Source of the DNA: Mycobacterium sp. DL99
GTDB lineage: Bacteria > Actinomycetota > Actinomycetes > Mycobacteriales > Mycobacteriaceae
DNA: 64,000 nucleotides
Assembly (NCBI RefSeq): GCF_004762045.1
Contig: NZ_SJOM01000007.1
Location: 1,628,916-1,692,915, forward strand
Direction of reading: 5' to 3'
Below the pieces are notes generated by a model. That model searched no databases, was not told the DNA's origin, and saw only the letters and a program-made list of their open reading frames with translations. This document shows, piece after piece, positions 53,451 to 62,203 of this stretch. The translations under genes and the position numbers were made by a program. How positions within the stretch are numbered: position 1 is the first letter of the stretch; every line of letters begins with the position of its first letter.

Positions 53451-54587
53451 ATGCGCGACATGGTTGAGATCGGCATGGGCAGAACCGCCCGCCGTACCTA
53501 TGAGCTCGACGACGTCACGATCGTGCCGTCGCGGCGCACCCGTTCGTCCAAGGACGTCTCGACGACCTGGCAACTCGATGCCTACCGCTTCGAGGTTCCG
53601 GTCGTCGCGCATCCCACCGACTCCCTGGTGTCGGTGGAGTTCGCGATCGAGATGGGTCGGCTCGGCGGGCTCGGCGTGCTCAACGGCGAGGGGCTGATCG
53701 GCCGGCACGCCGATGTCGAGGACAAGATCGCCCAGGTCCTGGACGTCGCGGCGACAGCCGACGATGATTCGGCCGCCATCCGGATGCTGCAGCAGCTGCA
53801 TGCCGCACCCCTGGACCCCGAGCTCCTCGGTGCGGCGGTGACCCGCATCCGTGAGGCCGGCGTGACCACGGCCGTCCGCGTCAGCCCGCAGAACGCCCAG
53901 GCACTGACGCCGACACTGGTGGCTGCCGGGATCGACCTGCTGGTCATCCAGGGCACCATCATCTCGGCCGAACGTGTCGCATCCGACGGTGAGCCGCTGA
54001 ACCTGAAGACGTTCATCTCCGAGCTCGACGTGCCCGTGGTGGCAGGCGGTGTACTCGACCATCGCACCGCACTGCACCTGATGCGTACCGGCGCGGCCGG
54101 CGTGATCGTCGGCTACGGCTCCACGGCCGGGGTCACCACGAGCGACGAGGTTCTGGGCATCAGCGTGCCGATGGCCACGGCGATCGCCGACGCGGCCGCC
54201 GCGCGCCGCGAGTACCTCGACGAGACCGGCGGACGCTACGTGCACGTGCTGGCCGACGGCGACATTCACTCCTCCGGAGACCTGGCCAAGGCGATCGCCT
54301 GCGGCGCCGACGCCGTCGTGTTGGGCACGCCGCTGGCGGTGGCCGCCGAGGCCCAGGGCGGGGGCTGGTTCTGGCCGACCGCGGCCGCGCACCCGTCGTT
54401 GCCGCGCGGTGCCCTGCTGCAGGTGGCGGTCGGGGAGCGGCCGGGCCTGGAGCAGGTGCTGACCGGGCCGTCCGATGATCCGTTCGGTTCGCTGAACCTG
54501 GTCGGTGGCCTGCGCCGGTCGATGGCCAAGGCCGGGTACTGCGATCTCAAGGAGTTCCAGAAGGTCGGCCTGACGGTCGGGTCTTAG
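53451..54587 (+). CDS. guaB3: GuaB3 family IMP-dehydrogenase-related protein
   Basis: 378 residues. IMPDH/GMP-reductase barrel without CBS domains: RRTYELDDVTIVPSRRTRSS, VEFAIEMGRLGGLGVLNGEG, DLLVIQGTIISAERV, VLADGDIHSSGDLAKAIACG. The catalytic Cys region of true IMPDH is altered (the loop reads GAAGVIVGYGSTAGVTTSDE, no cysteine), so a different purine reaction or regulation is likely. Always next to guaB2 in actinobacteria. Equivalent to Rv3410c. Confidence 0.95.
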   Translation: MRDMVEIGMGRTARRTYELDDVTIVPSRRTRSSKDVSTTWQLDAYRFEVPVVAHPTDSLVSVEFAIEMGRLGGLGVLNGEGLIGRHADVEDKIAQVLDVAATADDDSAAIRMLQQLHAAPLDPELLGAAVTRIREAGVTTAVRVSPQNAQALTPTLVAAGIDLLVIQGTIISAERVASDGEPLNLKTFISELDVPVVAGGVLDHRTALHLMRTGAAGVIVGYGSTAGVTTSDEVLGISVPMATAIADAAAARREYLDETGGRYVHVLADGDIHSSGDLAKAIACGADAVVLGTPLAVAAEAQGGGWFWPTAAAHPSLPRGALLQVAVGERPGLEQVLTGPSDDPFGSLNLVGGLRRSMAKAGYCDLKEFQKVGLTVGS

Positions 54588-54746
54588 CGCCGAGCGGGGG
54601 ATCGCATCGCCGATTTCTACACCACGGTAGTGATGGGCTCAGATCGCGACCCAGACGTAGAAATCGCCGCGGCATGACGGGACCCTTCTTTACAAGTTAG
54701 GGCTTCCTGTCTAGAAGTTACCCGGCGGTAGCGTCATACTGATCAC
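54588..54746. repeat. guaB3-choD gap with inverted repeat
   Basis: CGATTTCTAC at 54611-54620 pairs exactly with GTAGAAATCG at 54657-54666 over a 36-base loop. There is no T-run. AT-rich TTTACAAGTTAGGGC (54689-54703) further on could be part of the choD promoter. The palindrome resembles the other three in style. Confidence 0.55.
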
Positions 54747-56483
54747 ATGAAGCCTGACTACGACGTCTTGGTGATCGGTTCGGGGTTCGGCGGCAGCGTC
54801 AGTGCGCTGCGGCTGACGGAGAAGGGCTATCGGGTCGGTGTACTCGAAGCCGGCCAGAGGTTCGCGGACGCGGACTTCGCCAAGACCTCGTGGGATCTGC
54901 GGAAGTTCCTGTGGGCTCCGCAGTTGGGCATGTACGGCATCCAGCGCATCCACCTGTTGCGCAACGTGATGATCCTGGCCGGTGCGGGTGTGGGCGGCGG
55001 ATCGCTGAACTACGCCAACACCCTTTACGTGCCGCCGGCGCCGTTCTTCAACGACCCGCAGTGGAAGGACATCACCGACTGGCGTGCCGAGCTGATGCCG
55101 CATTACGACCAGGCCCAGCGGATGCTCGGCGTCGTGAAGAACCCGACCTTCACCGACGCGGACCGCATAGTCAAAGAGGTCGCCGACGATATGGGCTGCG
55201 GAGACACCTTCGTCGCCACGCCGGTGGGGGTGTTCTTCGGCCTCGACGGCGAGATGACACCGGGCAAGACCGTGCCCGACCCGTTCTTCGGCGGGGTCGG
55301 ACCGGCCCGCACCGGGTGTATCGAGTGCGGGGAATGCATGACCGGTTGTCGCCACGGCGCCAAGAACACGCTCGTCAAGAACTACCTCGGGCTGGCGGAA
55401 TCGGCTGGGGCGCAAGTGCATCCGATGACCACGGTGACAAGCTTCGAGCAGCGTGCCGACGGTCTGTGGGAGGTCACCACCGTGCGCACCGGCAGCAAGC
55501 TGCGTCGTCGCCGCAAGACCTTCACCGCGACACACTTGATCTTGGCGGCCGGGACGTACAACACCCAGAAGCTGCTGTTCAAGATGCGCGATACCGGCAA
55601 GCTGAACAAGCTCTCGGCCAAGCTCGGCGTGCTGACCCGCACCAACTCCGAGTCCATCGTGGGTGCGCAGACCCTCACGGTGACACCCGGCATGGATCTG
55701 ACCCACGGCGTGGCCATCACCTCCTCGGTGCATCCCACCGCCGACACTCACGTCGAGCCGGTGCGCTATGGCAAGGGCTCGAACGCGATGGGGCTGCTGC
55801 AGACGCTGATGACCGACGGCACCGGGCCGCAGGGCACCGACGTGCCCCGCTGGCGGCAGTTCCTCGAACAGGGTCGCCAGGATCCGGGCAAGCTGATCCG
55901 TCTGCTCAACCCGCAGCGGTGGAGTGAGCGCACGGTCATCGCCCTGGTGATGCAGCATCTGGACAACTCGATCACCACGTTCACCAAGCGTGGGCCCGGC
56001 GGCAAGCGGGTCATGACGTCCAAACAGGGCCACGGCGAGCCGAACCCGACGTGGATCCCGGTGGGGAACGAGTTCACCAGGCGGATGGCGGAGAAGGTCG
56101 ACGGGGTTGCGGGCGGCACCTGGGGCGAGCTGTTCAACATCCCGCTCACCGCGCATTTCCTGGGTGGGGCGGCCATCGGCGACAGCGCCGACCACGGTGT
56201 CATCGACCCGTATCAGCGCGTGTACAACTACCCCACGCTCTATGTCATGGACGGCGCCGCGATCTCGGCGAACCTCGGGGTGAACCCGTCGTTGTCGATC
56301 ACGGCCCAAGCCGAACGCGCTGCGTCGTTGTGGCCGAACAAGGGCCAGGACGACCAGCGTCCGGAGCAGAATGAGCCGTACCGGAAACTGGCGCCGATCG
56401 CGCCCGAGCATCCCGTGGTGCCGGCCGAGGCGCCTGCCGGACTGCGGCGGCTGCCGATCGAACCCGTCAACTCGGGCGGTTAG
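54747..56483 (+). CDS. choD: GMC oxidoreductase, cholesterol oxidase type
   Basis: 578 residues, matching M. tuberculosis ChoD (Rv3409c) from the first residues (MKPDYDVLVIGSGFGGSVSA). FAD-binding GSGFGG at 9-14; the GAGVGGGSLNYANTLYVPPA segment is the flavin loop; RTGCIECGECMTGCRHGAKN is a cysteine-rich loop like a degenerate ferredoxin motif (three cysteines within CIECGEC and TGC). The C-terminal AHFLGGAAIGDSADHGVID and the GVNPSLSITAQAERAASLW end are typical GMC. It oxidises a 3-beta-hydroxy sterol or related lipid with FAD. Cytoplasmic by lack of signal peptide. Confidence 0.93.
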   Translation: MKPDYDVLVIGSGFGGSVSALRLTEKGYRVGVLEAGQRFADADFAKTSWDLRKFLWAPQLGMYGIQRIHLLRNVMILAGAGVGGGSLNYANTLYVPPAPFFNDPQWKDITDWRAELMPHYDQAQRMLGVVKNPTFTDADRIVKEVADDMGCGDTFVATPVGVFFGLDGEMTPGKTVPDPFFGGVGPARTGCIECGECMTGCRHGAKNTLVKNYLGLAESAGAQVHPMTTVTSFEQRADGLWEVTTVRTGSKLRRRRKTFTATHLILAAGTYNTQKLLFKMRDTGKLNKLSAKLGVLTRTNSESIVGAQTLTVTPGMDLTHGVAITSSVHPTADTHVEPVRYGKGSNAMGLLQTLMTDGTGPQGTDVPRWRQFLEQGRQDPGKLIRLLNPQRWSERTVIALVMQHLDNSITTFTKRGPGGKRVMTSKQGHGEPNPTWIPVGNEFTRRMAEKVDGVAGGTWGELFNIPLTAHFLGGAAIGDSADHGVIDPYQRVYNYPTLYVMDGAAISANLGVNPSLSITAQAERAASLWPNKGQDDQRPEQNEPYRKLAPIAPEHPVVPAEAPAGLRRLPIEPVNSGG

Positions 56484-56550
56484 TTCCCGCCCCGTTCCGG
56501 GTACCTAACCGTCGCCGGGCGGCGAGGTCCGGCCGGGAGGGGTGTGGCGC

Positions 56551-57210
56551 ATGCGGAAGGTGTTCCACGACGAGTTGGCGGCACTGTCCACTCAACTCGC
56601 CGAGATGTGCGCGCTGGCGGTGAGTGCGATGCAGCGCGCCAATGCGGCCCTGCTCGACTCCGACCTGTCGTTGGCCGAGCAGGTCATCGCCGACTACGAA
56701 CACATCGCCGCCTACGACTGCCGTATCGAGGAGTCGGCGTTTCGGCTGCTGGTCCTGCAGCAGCCGGTCGCCGGCGAACTGCGCGCGATCGTCGGTTCGA
56801 TGCACATCGCCGCCGACCTCGACCGCATGGGAGCGCTTGCGGTGCACGTCGCCGACATCTCCCGGCTGCGCCATCCGGACTGCGCCCTGCCGGAGGAGGT
56901 GCGCGCCTGTTTTGCCGAGATGGGAGACCAGGCGGTGGGCCTGGCGCGGGCCGCAGAAGAGGTGCTGGTTTCCCGCGACCCCGATGCCGCCGCACGTCTG
57001 CGCGACGAGGACGATGCCGTCGACGCCGCGCATCGACATCTGTTTACTTTGCTGCTGGACCGCCCCTGGGATGACGGGGTGTGCTCGGCGGTCGACGTCG
57101 CACTGCTGGGCCGCTACTACGAGCGATTCGCCGATCACGCCGTCGAGATCGGCAAGCGGGTGATCTTCGAGGCGACCGGCGGGCGGCCGGTGCACAAGAA
57201 GCTGGCCTGA
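56551..57210 (+). CDS. PhoU-family phosphate signalling protein
   Basis: 219 residues from the ATG at 56551, with CGGGAGGGG upstream. Two PhoU helical repeats: [60 protein letters not shown] and [20 protein letters not shown]. The E/DxxxD metal-binding motifs are present. It usually dampens phosphate-starvation signalling through PhoR and PstB and is called PhoY in mycobacteria. It is not next to pst genes here. No confident symbol. Confidence 0.88.
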   Translation: MRKVFHDELAALSTQLAEMCALAVSAMQRANAALLDSDLSLAEQVIADYEHIAAYDCRIEESAFRLLVLQQPVAGELRAIVGSMHIAADLDRMGALAVHVADISRLRHPDCALPEEVRACFAEMGDQAVGLARAAEEVLVSRDPDAAARLRDEDDAVDAAHRHLFTLLLDRPWDDGVCSAVDVALLGRYYERFADHAVEIGKRVIFEATGGRPVHKKLA

Positions 57211-57214
57211 GCCG

Positions 57215-57829
57215 CTACCGGCCGGGAGCCGGGCTGGATTCGAGCAGCGCGGTGAACAGCCGGGTGAGTGTGTCGACATCGACCGTCCCCGGTTGCAGCA
57301 CCTCCTCGGTGGCGATGCCGGAGATGATGGTGACCACCAGTTGGGCGAGTGCCGACAGCTGGTGACCGGGCAGGGACGTGCCGGCCTGTTCGACGATGCG
57401 CAGCGCTTGATCGGCAGCGGCGCGGCGGCGGGCCACCAGGCGTTCGCGCAGCTGGGGATCTCGGACCGCACGCAGCCAGTACTCGGTCAGCACGATCTGG
57501 TACTCGGTCTGATCGTGTATCGAATCAAGCGTTGACCGGCTCAATGCCGCGGCGATCGCGGCGGTGTCGCCGTGCCCACTGTCGAGAGCGGTTGCGATGA
57601 GGGCGCCGCGACTCTCGAACTGCCGGTCCAACAGGGCCAGGAACAGCTCGTCCTTGGATTCGAAGTTGGAGTACACCGCGCCTTTGGTGAATCCCGCGGC
57701 GTGACCGATGGCGTCGATGGTGGCGCCGGCGAACCCTTCGGCCGCGAAAACCTTGAGCGCTGCGTCGAGGATCCGGTCGCGGACCTCGTCGCGGGTGGGA
57801 CGGGTCCGGGCGGGTTTGACAGCCGACAT
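57215..57829 (-). CDS. TetR-family repressor of the YhgE-type ABC pair
   Basis: 204 residues from the ATG at 57829. HTH region ILDAALKVFAAEGFAGATID, AIGHAAGFTKGAVYSNFESK, DELFLALLDR; the C-terminal domain is the AefR/QacR-type ligand region. It lies divergent from the ABC/YhgE genes with one perfect 15-base-arm palindrome between them, so it most likely represses that operon. Ligand unknown. Convergent with the phoU-like gene, four bases apart. Confidence 0.92.
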   Translation of the reverse strand: MSAVKPARTRPTRDEVRDRILDAALKVFAAEGFAGATIDAIGHAAGFTKGAVYSNFESKDELFLALLDRQFESRGALIATALDSGHGDTAAIAAALSRSTLDSIHDQTEYQIVLTEYWLRAVRDPQLRERLVARRRAAADQALRIVEQAGTSLPGHQLSALAQLVVTIISGIATEEVLQPGTVDVDTLTRLFTALLESSPAPGR

Positions 57830-57839
57830 GGGGAACACA

Positions 57840-57874
57840 ATACTCGCTGGTATCGTTTGGATACCAGCGAGTAT
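57840..57874. promoter_or_regulatory. Perfect TetR operator palindrome
   Basis: ATACTCGCTGGTATC (57840-57854) and GATACCAGCGAGTAT (57860-57874) are exact reverse complements, five bases apart. Located between the divergent TetR and ABC genes, eleven bases from one and fourteen from the other start, so binding would block both promoters. Confidence 0.9.
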
Positions 57875-57887
57875 CGAAAGGTCGGAG

Positions 57888-58631
57888 ATGGAAGATCAGG
57901 ACGACGCCGAGGACACCCGGGCGTCCGAGGGGGACGACGCGACCGAGGCGCCCGACGAGGACGCCGCGCAGGACGCGCCGCAGATCGTCACGGCCGGGTT
58001 GGGGGTGGACGGCGAGCACGGACCGTTGTTCTCGAACATCGACCTCGAGCTCACGCCGGGATTCCACGCCATTCAGATGCCCGGCGGCTGGGGCCAGACC
58101 GCACTGCTGCTCACGCTGGCCGGCCGGCTCAAGCCCACCCGCGGCACAGTGACGGTCTGCGGCGAGACCGCCCCCCGAGCGATCCGGCGGCACTGCGCAA
58201 TCGCGGCGTTCGCCGACATCGACGAGCTGGAGGACTCGGTCACCGTGCAGACGGTGCTCGCCGAGCAGCGCCGGTGGCTGGCCCCGTGGTATCGACGGGT
58301 TCCGATCGAGGCCGGCGAATACGCACTGCGTGAAGTCTTCGGAGAACTGACGCCGCCCGCGGCCGAGACCTACATCAGCGAACTGTCCGATCTCGATCTG
58401 TTCCTGCTGAAGGTCACCCTGGCCCTGTTCTCGAATCGTCCGATCCTGGTGGTCGGCGACCTCGAACAGGTAAGGGACAACTCGCGCCGGGCGGTTGCAG
58501 TCGAACGACTCGGCGCCATCGCCACCCAGCGCACCGTCGTTGTCGGCGTGACCAATCCGCTCGGTGTCGAAGCCCCCGACCACGGTCTGCACGATCACCG
58601 CATCCTGACCGGAAAGAACGAACAGTGTTGA
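57888..58631 (+). CDS. ATP-binding-cassette-like protein with degenerate nucleotide-binding motifs
   Basis: 247 residues from the ATG at 57888. The N-terminal 40 residues are Asp/Glu-rich (EDTRASEGDDATEAPDEDAA). Then comes an ABC-like fold: GPLFSNIDLELTPGFHAIQM, LKPTRGTVTVCGETAPRAIR. The Walker A region reads PGGWGQTALLLTLAGRL, so Gln stands where the invariant Lys should be; the signature region is ELSDLDLFLLKVTLALF instead of LSGGQ. Walker B ILVVGDLEQV lacks the usual Glu. It is followed, with overlap, by the YhgE/Pip membrane protein, so it may be a regulatory or structural partner rather than a true ATPase. Confidence 0.8.
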   Translation: MEDQDDAEDTRASEGDDATEAPDEDAAQDAPQIVTAGLGVDGEHGPLFSNIDLELTPGFHAIQMPGGWGQTALLLTLAGRLKPTRGTVTVCGETAPRAIRRHCAIAAFADIDELEDSVTVQTVLAEQRRWLAPWYRRVPIEAGEYALREVFGELTPPAAETYISELSDLDLFLLKVTLALFSNRPILVVGDLEQVRDNSRRAVAVERLGAIATQRTVVVGVTNPLGVEAPDHGLHDHRILTGKNEQC

Positions 58632-60643
58632 ATTTTCTTCGCGCAAGCGGCTCATCCCCGCTTGCTGGAATCAACTTCGGTGCCCCGGCCGCCGGACTCG
58701 CCTTCGGCTCTGAGATCAAACGCTTCGGCCGCAGCCGGATGACCCGCGCCGCGATAGTGGTGCTGATGCTGTTGCCGCTGGTGTACGGCGCGTTGTACCT
58801 CTGGGCGTACTGGGACCCCTTCGGTCAGGTCGACAAGATGCCGGTGGCACTCGTCAATGCCGATCGGGGCGCGGTGGTTTCGGGCCAGCACATCAATGTC
58901 GGTGCCGAGATCGCCAAGAGCCTGACCGACGATGCGAGCCTGAACTGGCATGTGGTGGATGACGACGAGGCGCGTAGCGGCGTCGAACACGGCCAGTACT
59001 ACTTCATGCTTGAGCTCCCGGCCGATTTCAGTGAGGCGATCGCGTCACCGCTGACCGGGAACCCCAAGCAGGCCAACCTGAATGCGGTCTACAACGACGC
59101 CAACAACTACATTTCGTCGAACATCGGCCGCACCGCGATCGACCAGGTGCTCAATGCGGTGTCGACGCGGATCTCGGGCCAGGCGGTCAACCAGGTGCTC
59201 TCGGTCGTGGTCAGCTCGGGCGCCGGGATCAAGCAGGCTGCGGACGGTGCGGCCCAACTCGCCGACGGGGCGGTGAAAGTCGATGACGGCGCCGGTCAGC
59301 TGGCAACCGGGCTTCACAGCGCCCGGTCCGGCTCGGCCCAGTTGGCCACCGGCGCCAAGCAGCTCTCCGACGGGATCACCAAGGCCACTGACCCGCTGGT
59401 CGCGGTGAGCTCGGCGCTGTCGAAGGTCGGTGGCGACACCCAGAAACTCGAAGACGGCACCGCGGCGTTGCGTCAGGCCAATGACCAGATCGGTGCCATC
59501 ACCGGGGCGCAGGATTCCGCTGCGACGGCGCTGACGTCGGTGATCGATCAGCTCTCGGCCAGCCCGGATCCGCTCGCCAACAACGCGGCCGGAACGCTGC
59601 GGGGTGTCCAGGATGACCTTCGGGCCCACCAGCTCACCCCGCAGATCCGCCAACAGCTCACCGATGCGGAGAATGCGGCGATCTCGATGACCTCGTCGCT
59701 GCGCAACCCCGGCAGCCCGCTGAACTCCGCGCTCGATCAGGTCGGCAGCAAGAACTCCGATCTCAACGCCAAGCTGAACCAGCTGCGCAGCGGAGCTCAG
59801 CAGCTGGCCTCGGGCAACGCCGAATTGGCGAGTGGCATAGCCAAACTCGACACCGGTGCCGGGCAGCTGAAATCCGGCACCTCGCAGTTGCGGTCCGGAT
59901 CGGCCGAGTTGGCGACCAAGCTCGCCGACGGCGCCGGCCAGGTGCCCGATTGGACACCCGCGCAGAAGGAGGCGATCGCCGACACCATCGGCGGCCCGGT
60001 CCACCTGCAGAACTCGGCCGAGAACGCCGCGCCGAACTTCGGCACCGGGATGGCGCCGTTCTTCATCACGCTCGCCCTGTTCTTCGGTGCGCTCGTGCTG
60101 TGGATGGTGTTGCGTCCGTTGCAGAACCGCCCGATCGCCGCGGAGGTACTGGCGATCCGAGTGGTGCTCGCCAGCTACGTGCCCGCCGCGGTGATCGGGA
60201 TCTTCCAGGCCATCATCCTGTATTGCGTGGTGCGGTTCGCCCTGGGCATGCAGGTGGCACATCCGGTCGCGATGCTGGGCTTCATGATGCTGATCTCGTG
60301 CACCTTCGTGGCGGCGACGCAGGCGATCAACGCATTCGTCGGCCCCGCGGTGGGTCGGGTGCTGCTGATGGCCCTGCTCATGCTCCAGCTGGTCAGCGCA
60401 GGCGGGATGTATCCGGTGGAGACCACGTCACGCCCGTTCCAGGCGTTCCACAACTACGACCCGATGACATACGGTGTCAACGGATTACGTCAGCTCATCC
60501 TCGGCGGTATCGATCACCGGCTCTGGCAGGCGATCATCACCCTGCTGCTGATCTGGGTCGGTGCCCTGACCATCTCGTCGCTGTCGGCCCGGCGCAACCG
60601 GCTGTGGAACATCATCCGGCTGATGCCGGCGATCAAGATGTGA
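58625..60643 (+). CDS. YhgE/Pip-domain membrane protein (ABC-2/RND-like exporter component)
   Basis: 672 residues from GTG at 58625, overlapping the previous stop by seven bases. One N-terminal membrane helix (AAIVVLMLLPLVYGALYLWA), a large extracytoplasmic region with heptad-like DGAxQLAxG repeats (AADGAAQLADGAVKVDDGAG, SGSAQLATGAKQLSDGITKA) forming coiled coils, and about five C-terminal helices (FFITLALFFGALVLWMVLRP, LLMALLMLQLVSAGGMYPVE). This is the YhgE/Pip family, related to phage-infection protein and type VII-linked EsaA. Paired with the degenerate ATPase under TetR control. Confidence 0.9.
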   Translation: MLNFLRASGSSPLAGINFGAPAAGLAFGSEIKRFGRSRMTRAAIVVLMLLPLVYGALYLWAYWDPFGQVDKMPVALVNADRGAVVSGQHINVGAEIAKSLTDDASLNWHVVDDDEARSGVEHGQYYFMLELPADFSEAIASPLTGNPKQANLNAVYNDANNYISSNIGRTAIDQVLNAVSTRISGQAVNQVLSVVVSSGAGIKQAADGAAQLADGAVKVDDGAGQLATGLHSARSGSAQLATGAKQLSDGITKATDPLVAVSSALSKVGGDTQKLEDGTAALRQANDQIGAITGAQDSAATALTSVIDQLSASPDPLANNAAGTLRGVQDDLRAHQLTPQIRQQLTDAENAAISMTSSLRNPGSPLNSALDQVGSKNSDLNAKLNQLRSGAQQLASGNAELASGIAKLDTGAGQLKSGTSQLRSGSAELATKLADGAGQVPDWTPAQKEAIADTIGGPVHLQNSAENAAPNFGTGMAPFFITLALFFGALVLWMVLRPLQNRPIAAEVLAIRVVLASYVPAAVIGIFQAIILYCVVRFALGMQVAHPVAMLGFMMLISCTFVAATQAINAFVGPAVGRVLLMALLMLQLVSAGGMYPVETTSRPFQAFHNYDPMTYGVNGLRQLILGGIDHRLWQAIITLLLIWVGALTISSLSARRNRLWNIIRLMPAIKM

Positions 60644-60644
60644 G

Positions 60645-61544
60645 TCAGACCGCCTGGAGCAGAGCGGCATCCGCGAGCGGCCGGCTGCGCTGCCCGTGGA
60701 TGTCGACGGGCACGTCACCGGAGAGCGTCACGCGGTGCATCACCCGGCGCTGGTTGTCGTAGTCGTCGACAGCGCGGTGCTGGGTGGCCCGGTTGTCCCA
60801 GATCGCGACGTCGCCGGGCGCCCAGTTCCAACGAATGGTGTTCTCCGGAACGGTGATCCGGCGCTGCAGCAACTCCAGTAGCGTCGCGGATTCGTGGCTG
60901 TCCAGGCCGAGGAAGCCGCGGGTGAAGTCGCCGGCCACCAGGGTGCGCTCGCCGGTCTCCGGATGCACCCGGACCACCGGGTGCTCGGTACGGAAATCGG
61001 GCTTCTCGAACGCGGCACGCATCTGCTGTTGTTCGTCGGTGAGCGCGATCGCGGCTGCGGCGGCGTAGTCGTACCGGTTGCTGTGCACTGCCCAGAGGTT
61101 CTCGGTGAGGTGCTTGAGCGGGTCGGGTAGTGCCTCGTAAGCCGCGGCGGTCGATGCCCACAGGGTGGAGCCGCCGTACTCGGGCAGGGTGACTGCGCGC
61201 AGGATGGATGCGGCGGGGTAGTCGGGGACGAAGGTGACGTCGGTGTGCCAGCGGGTCGCCTTGGCGTACTCGGAGTCGATCGGCGTGATGATCGGAGCGC
61301 CGTCGTTCTTGAGCGCGTGATGACCGACCGGGGTTCCCAGCAGTCGCGCGAAGGCGTGCTGTCCCTCGTCGGTGAGGTGGTGCTGGCCGCCGAAGAAGAT
61401 CACCTTGTGCTCGAGCAGCGCGCGCCGGATGTCGGCGACCGTGCTCTCGTCGAGATCCCCGCCTAACTGGACCCCGTCGATACGGGCGCCGATACGGCTG
61501 CCGAGCTTCTTGACGGTGAGGGGAGCGATGGTGGAAGCGGTCAT
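60645..61544 (-). CDS. Fe(II)/2-oxoglutarate-dependent sulfate-ester dioxygenase (TauD/TfdA family)
   Basis: 299 residues from the ATG at 61544, preceded by AAGGAC. Fe ligands are HxD in [15 protein letters not shown] and the distal His in [11 protein letters not shown]; the 2-oxoglutarate arginine follows in [15 protein letters not shown]. High similarity, from memory, to M. tuberculosis Rv3406, an alkyl-sulfatase-type dioxygenase releasing sulfate from alkyl sulfates. Divergent from its TetR, with two palindromes between. Convergent with the YhgE gene, one base apart. Confidence 0.92.
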   Translation of the reverse strand: MTASTIAPLTVKKLGSRIGARIDGVQLGGDLDESTVADIRRALLEHKVIFFGGQHHLTDEGQHAFARLLGTPVGHHALKNDGAPIITPIDSEYAKATRWHTDVTFVPDYPAASILRAVTLPEYGGSTLWASTAAAYEALPDPLKHLTENLWAVHSNRYDYAAAAAIALTDEQQQMRAAFEKPDFRTEHPVVRVHPETGERTLVAGDFTRGFLGLDSHESATLLELLQRRITVPENTIRWNWAPGDVAIWDNRATQHRAVDDYDNQRRVMHRVTLSGDVPVDIHGQRSRPLADAALLQAV

Positions 61545-61575
61545 CGGAACAGTCCTTTTCGCTGGTGGGAACAAC

Positions 61576-61627
61576 TGTAGTCAAGTGACTACACCTGCAT
61601 GTGAGCTAGTGTAACCACGTGACTACA
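61576..61627. promoter_or_regulatory. Two TetR operators in the dioxygenase/TetR divergent region
   Basis: TGTAGTCAAGTGACTACA (61576-61593) is a perfect 18-base palindrome. A second copy, TGTAACCACGTGACTACA (61610-61627), matches it except in the left arm, and overlaps the GTG start of the TetR gene. Two sites 34 bases apart suggest cooperative control of both genes. Confidence 0.88.
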
Positions 61628-62203
61628 CCGACGCCACCGGCGAAAGATCCGGCGAGCCCGGTGGGCCGCGACGAGGTGGTGGCCGCGGCACTGTCCGCGG
61701 CGGCCGAACTGTTCGCCGAACACGGCCCGGCGGCCACGTCCATCCGTGACATCGCGGCCAGGTCCAAGGTCAACCACGGACTGATCTACCGGCACTTCGG
61801 TACCAAGGAGCAGTTGGTCGGCGCCGTACTCGATCATCTCGGTGGCCGGCTCACCGTGCTGTTGGACGACGGGGGCCCAGCCGACGAGATCGACCGGACC
61901 ATGGACCAACACATGCGGTTGATGGCCAGAGCGCTGCTCGACGGCTACCCCGTGGGCCGGCTGCAGACCCAGTTTCCGGGGGTCACGAGGCTGCTCGGAC
62001 AGGTGCTGCCGCGTTTCGAGGATGAGCGCACCGGGCGGCTGGCCGTCGCCAACGCCGTTGCGCTGCAACTGGGGTGGCGCTTGTTCGAACCGTTCCTGAA
62101 GTCGGCGACCGGCCTGGACTCGATCAGCGACGACGACGTGCGCGCCACGGTGAGCGCGGAGATCGCACAGATCCTCGCACCCGACGACTCTTCTGCGGGT
62201 TAG
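61619..62203 (+). CDS. TetR-family regulator of the dioxygenase gene (Rv3405c-like)
   Basis: 194 residues from the GTG at 61619. HTH: AAELFAEHGPAATSIRDIAA, RSKVNHGLIYRHFGTKEQLV. The C-terminal domain resembles TetR_C ligand-binding helices (MARALLDGYPVGRLQTQFPG, LAVANAVALQLGWRLFEPFL). The start codon lies inside the second operator copy, which implies tight autorepression. Equivalent in position and sequence to Rv3405c beside Rv3406. Ligand unknown. Confidence 0.92.
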   Translation: MTTPTPPAKDPASPVGRDEVVAAALSAAAELFAEHGPAATSIRDIAARSKVNHGLIYRHFGTKEQLVGAVLDHLGGRLTVLLDDGGPADEIDRTMDQHMRLMARALLDGYPVGRLQTQFPGVTRLLGQVLPRFEDERTGRLAVANAVALQLGWRLFEPFLKSATGLDSISDDDVRATVSAEIAQILAPDDSSAG

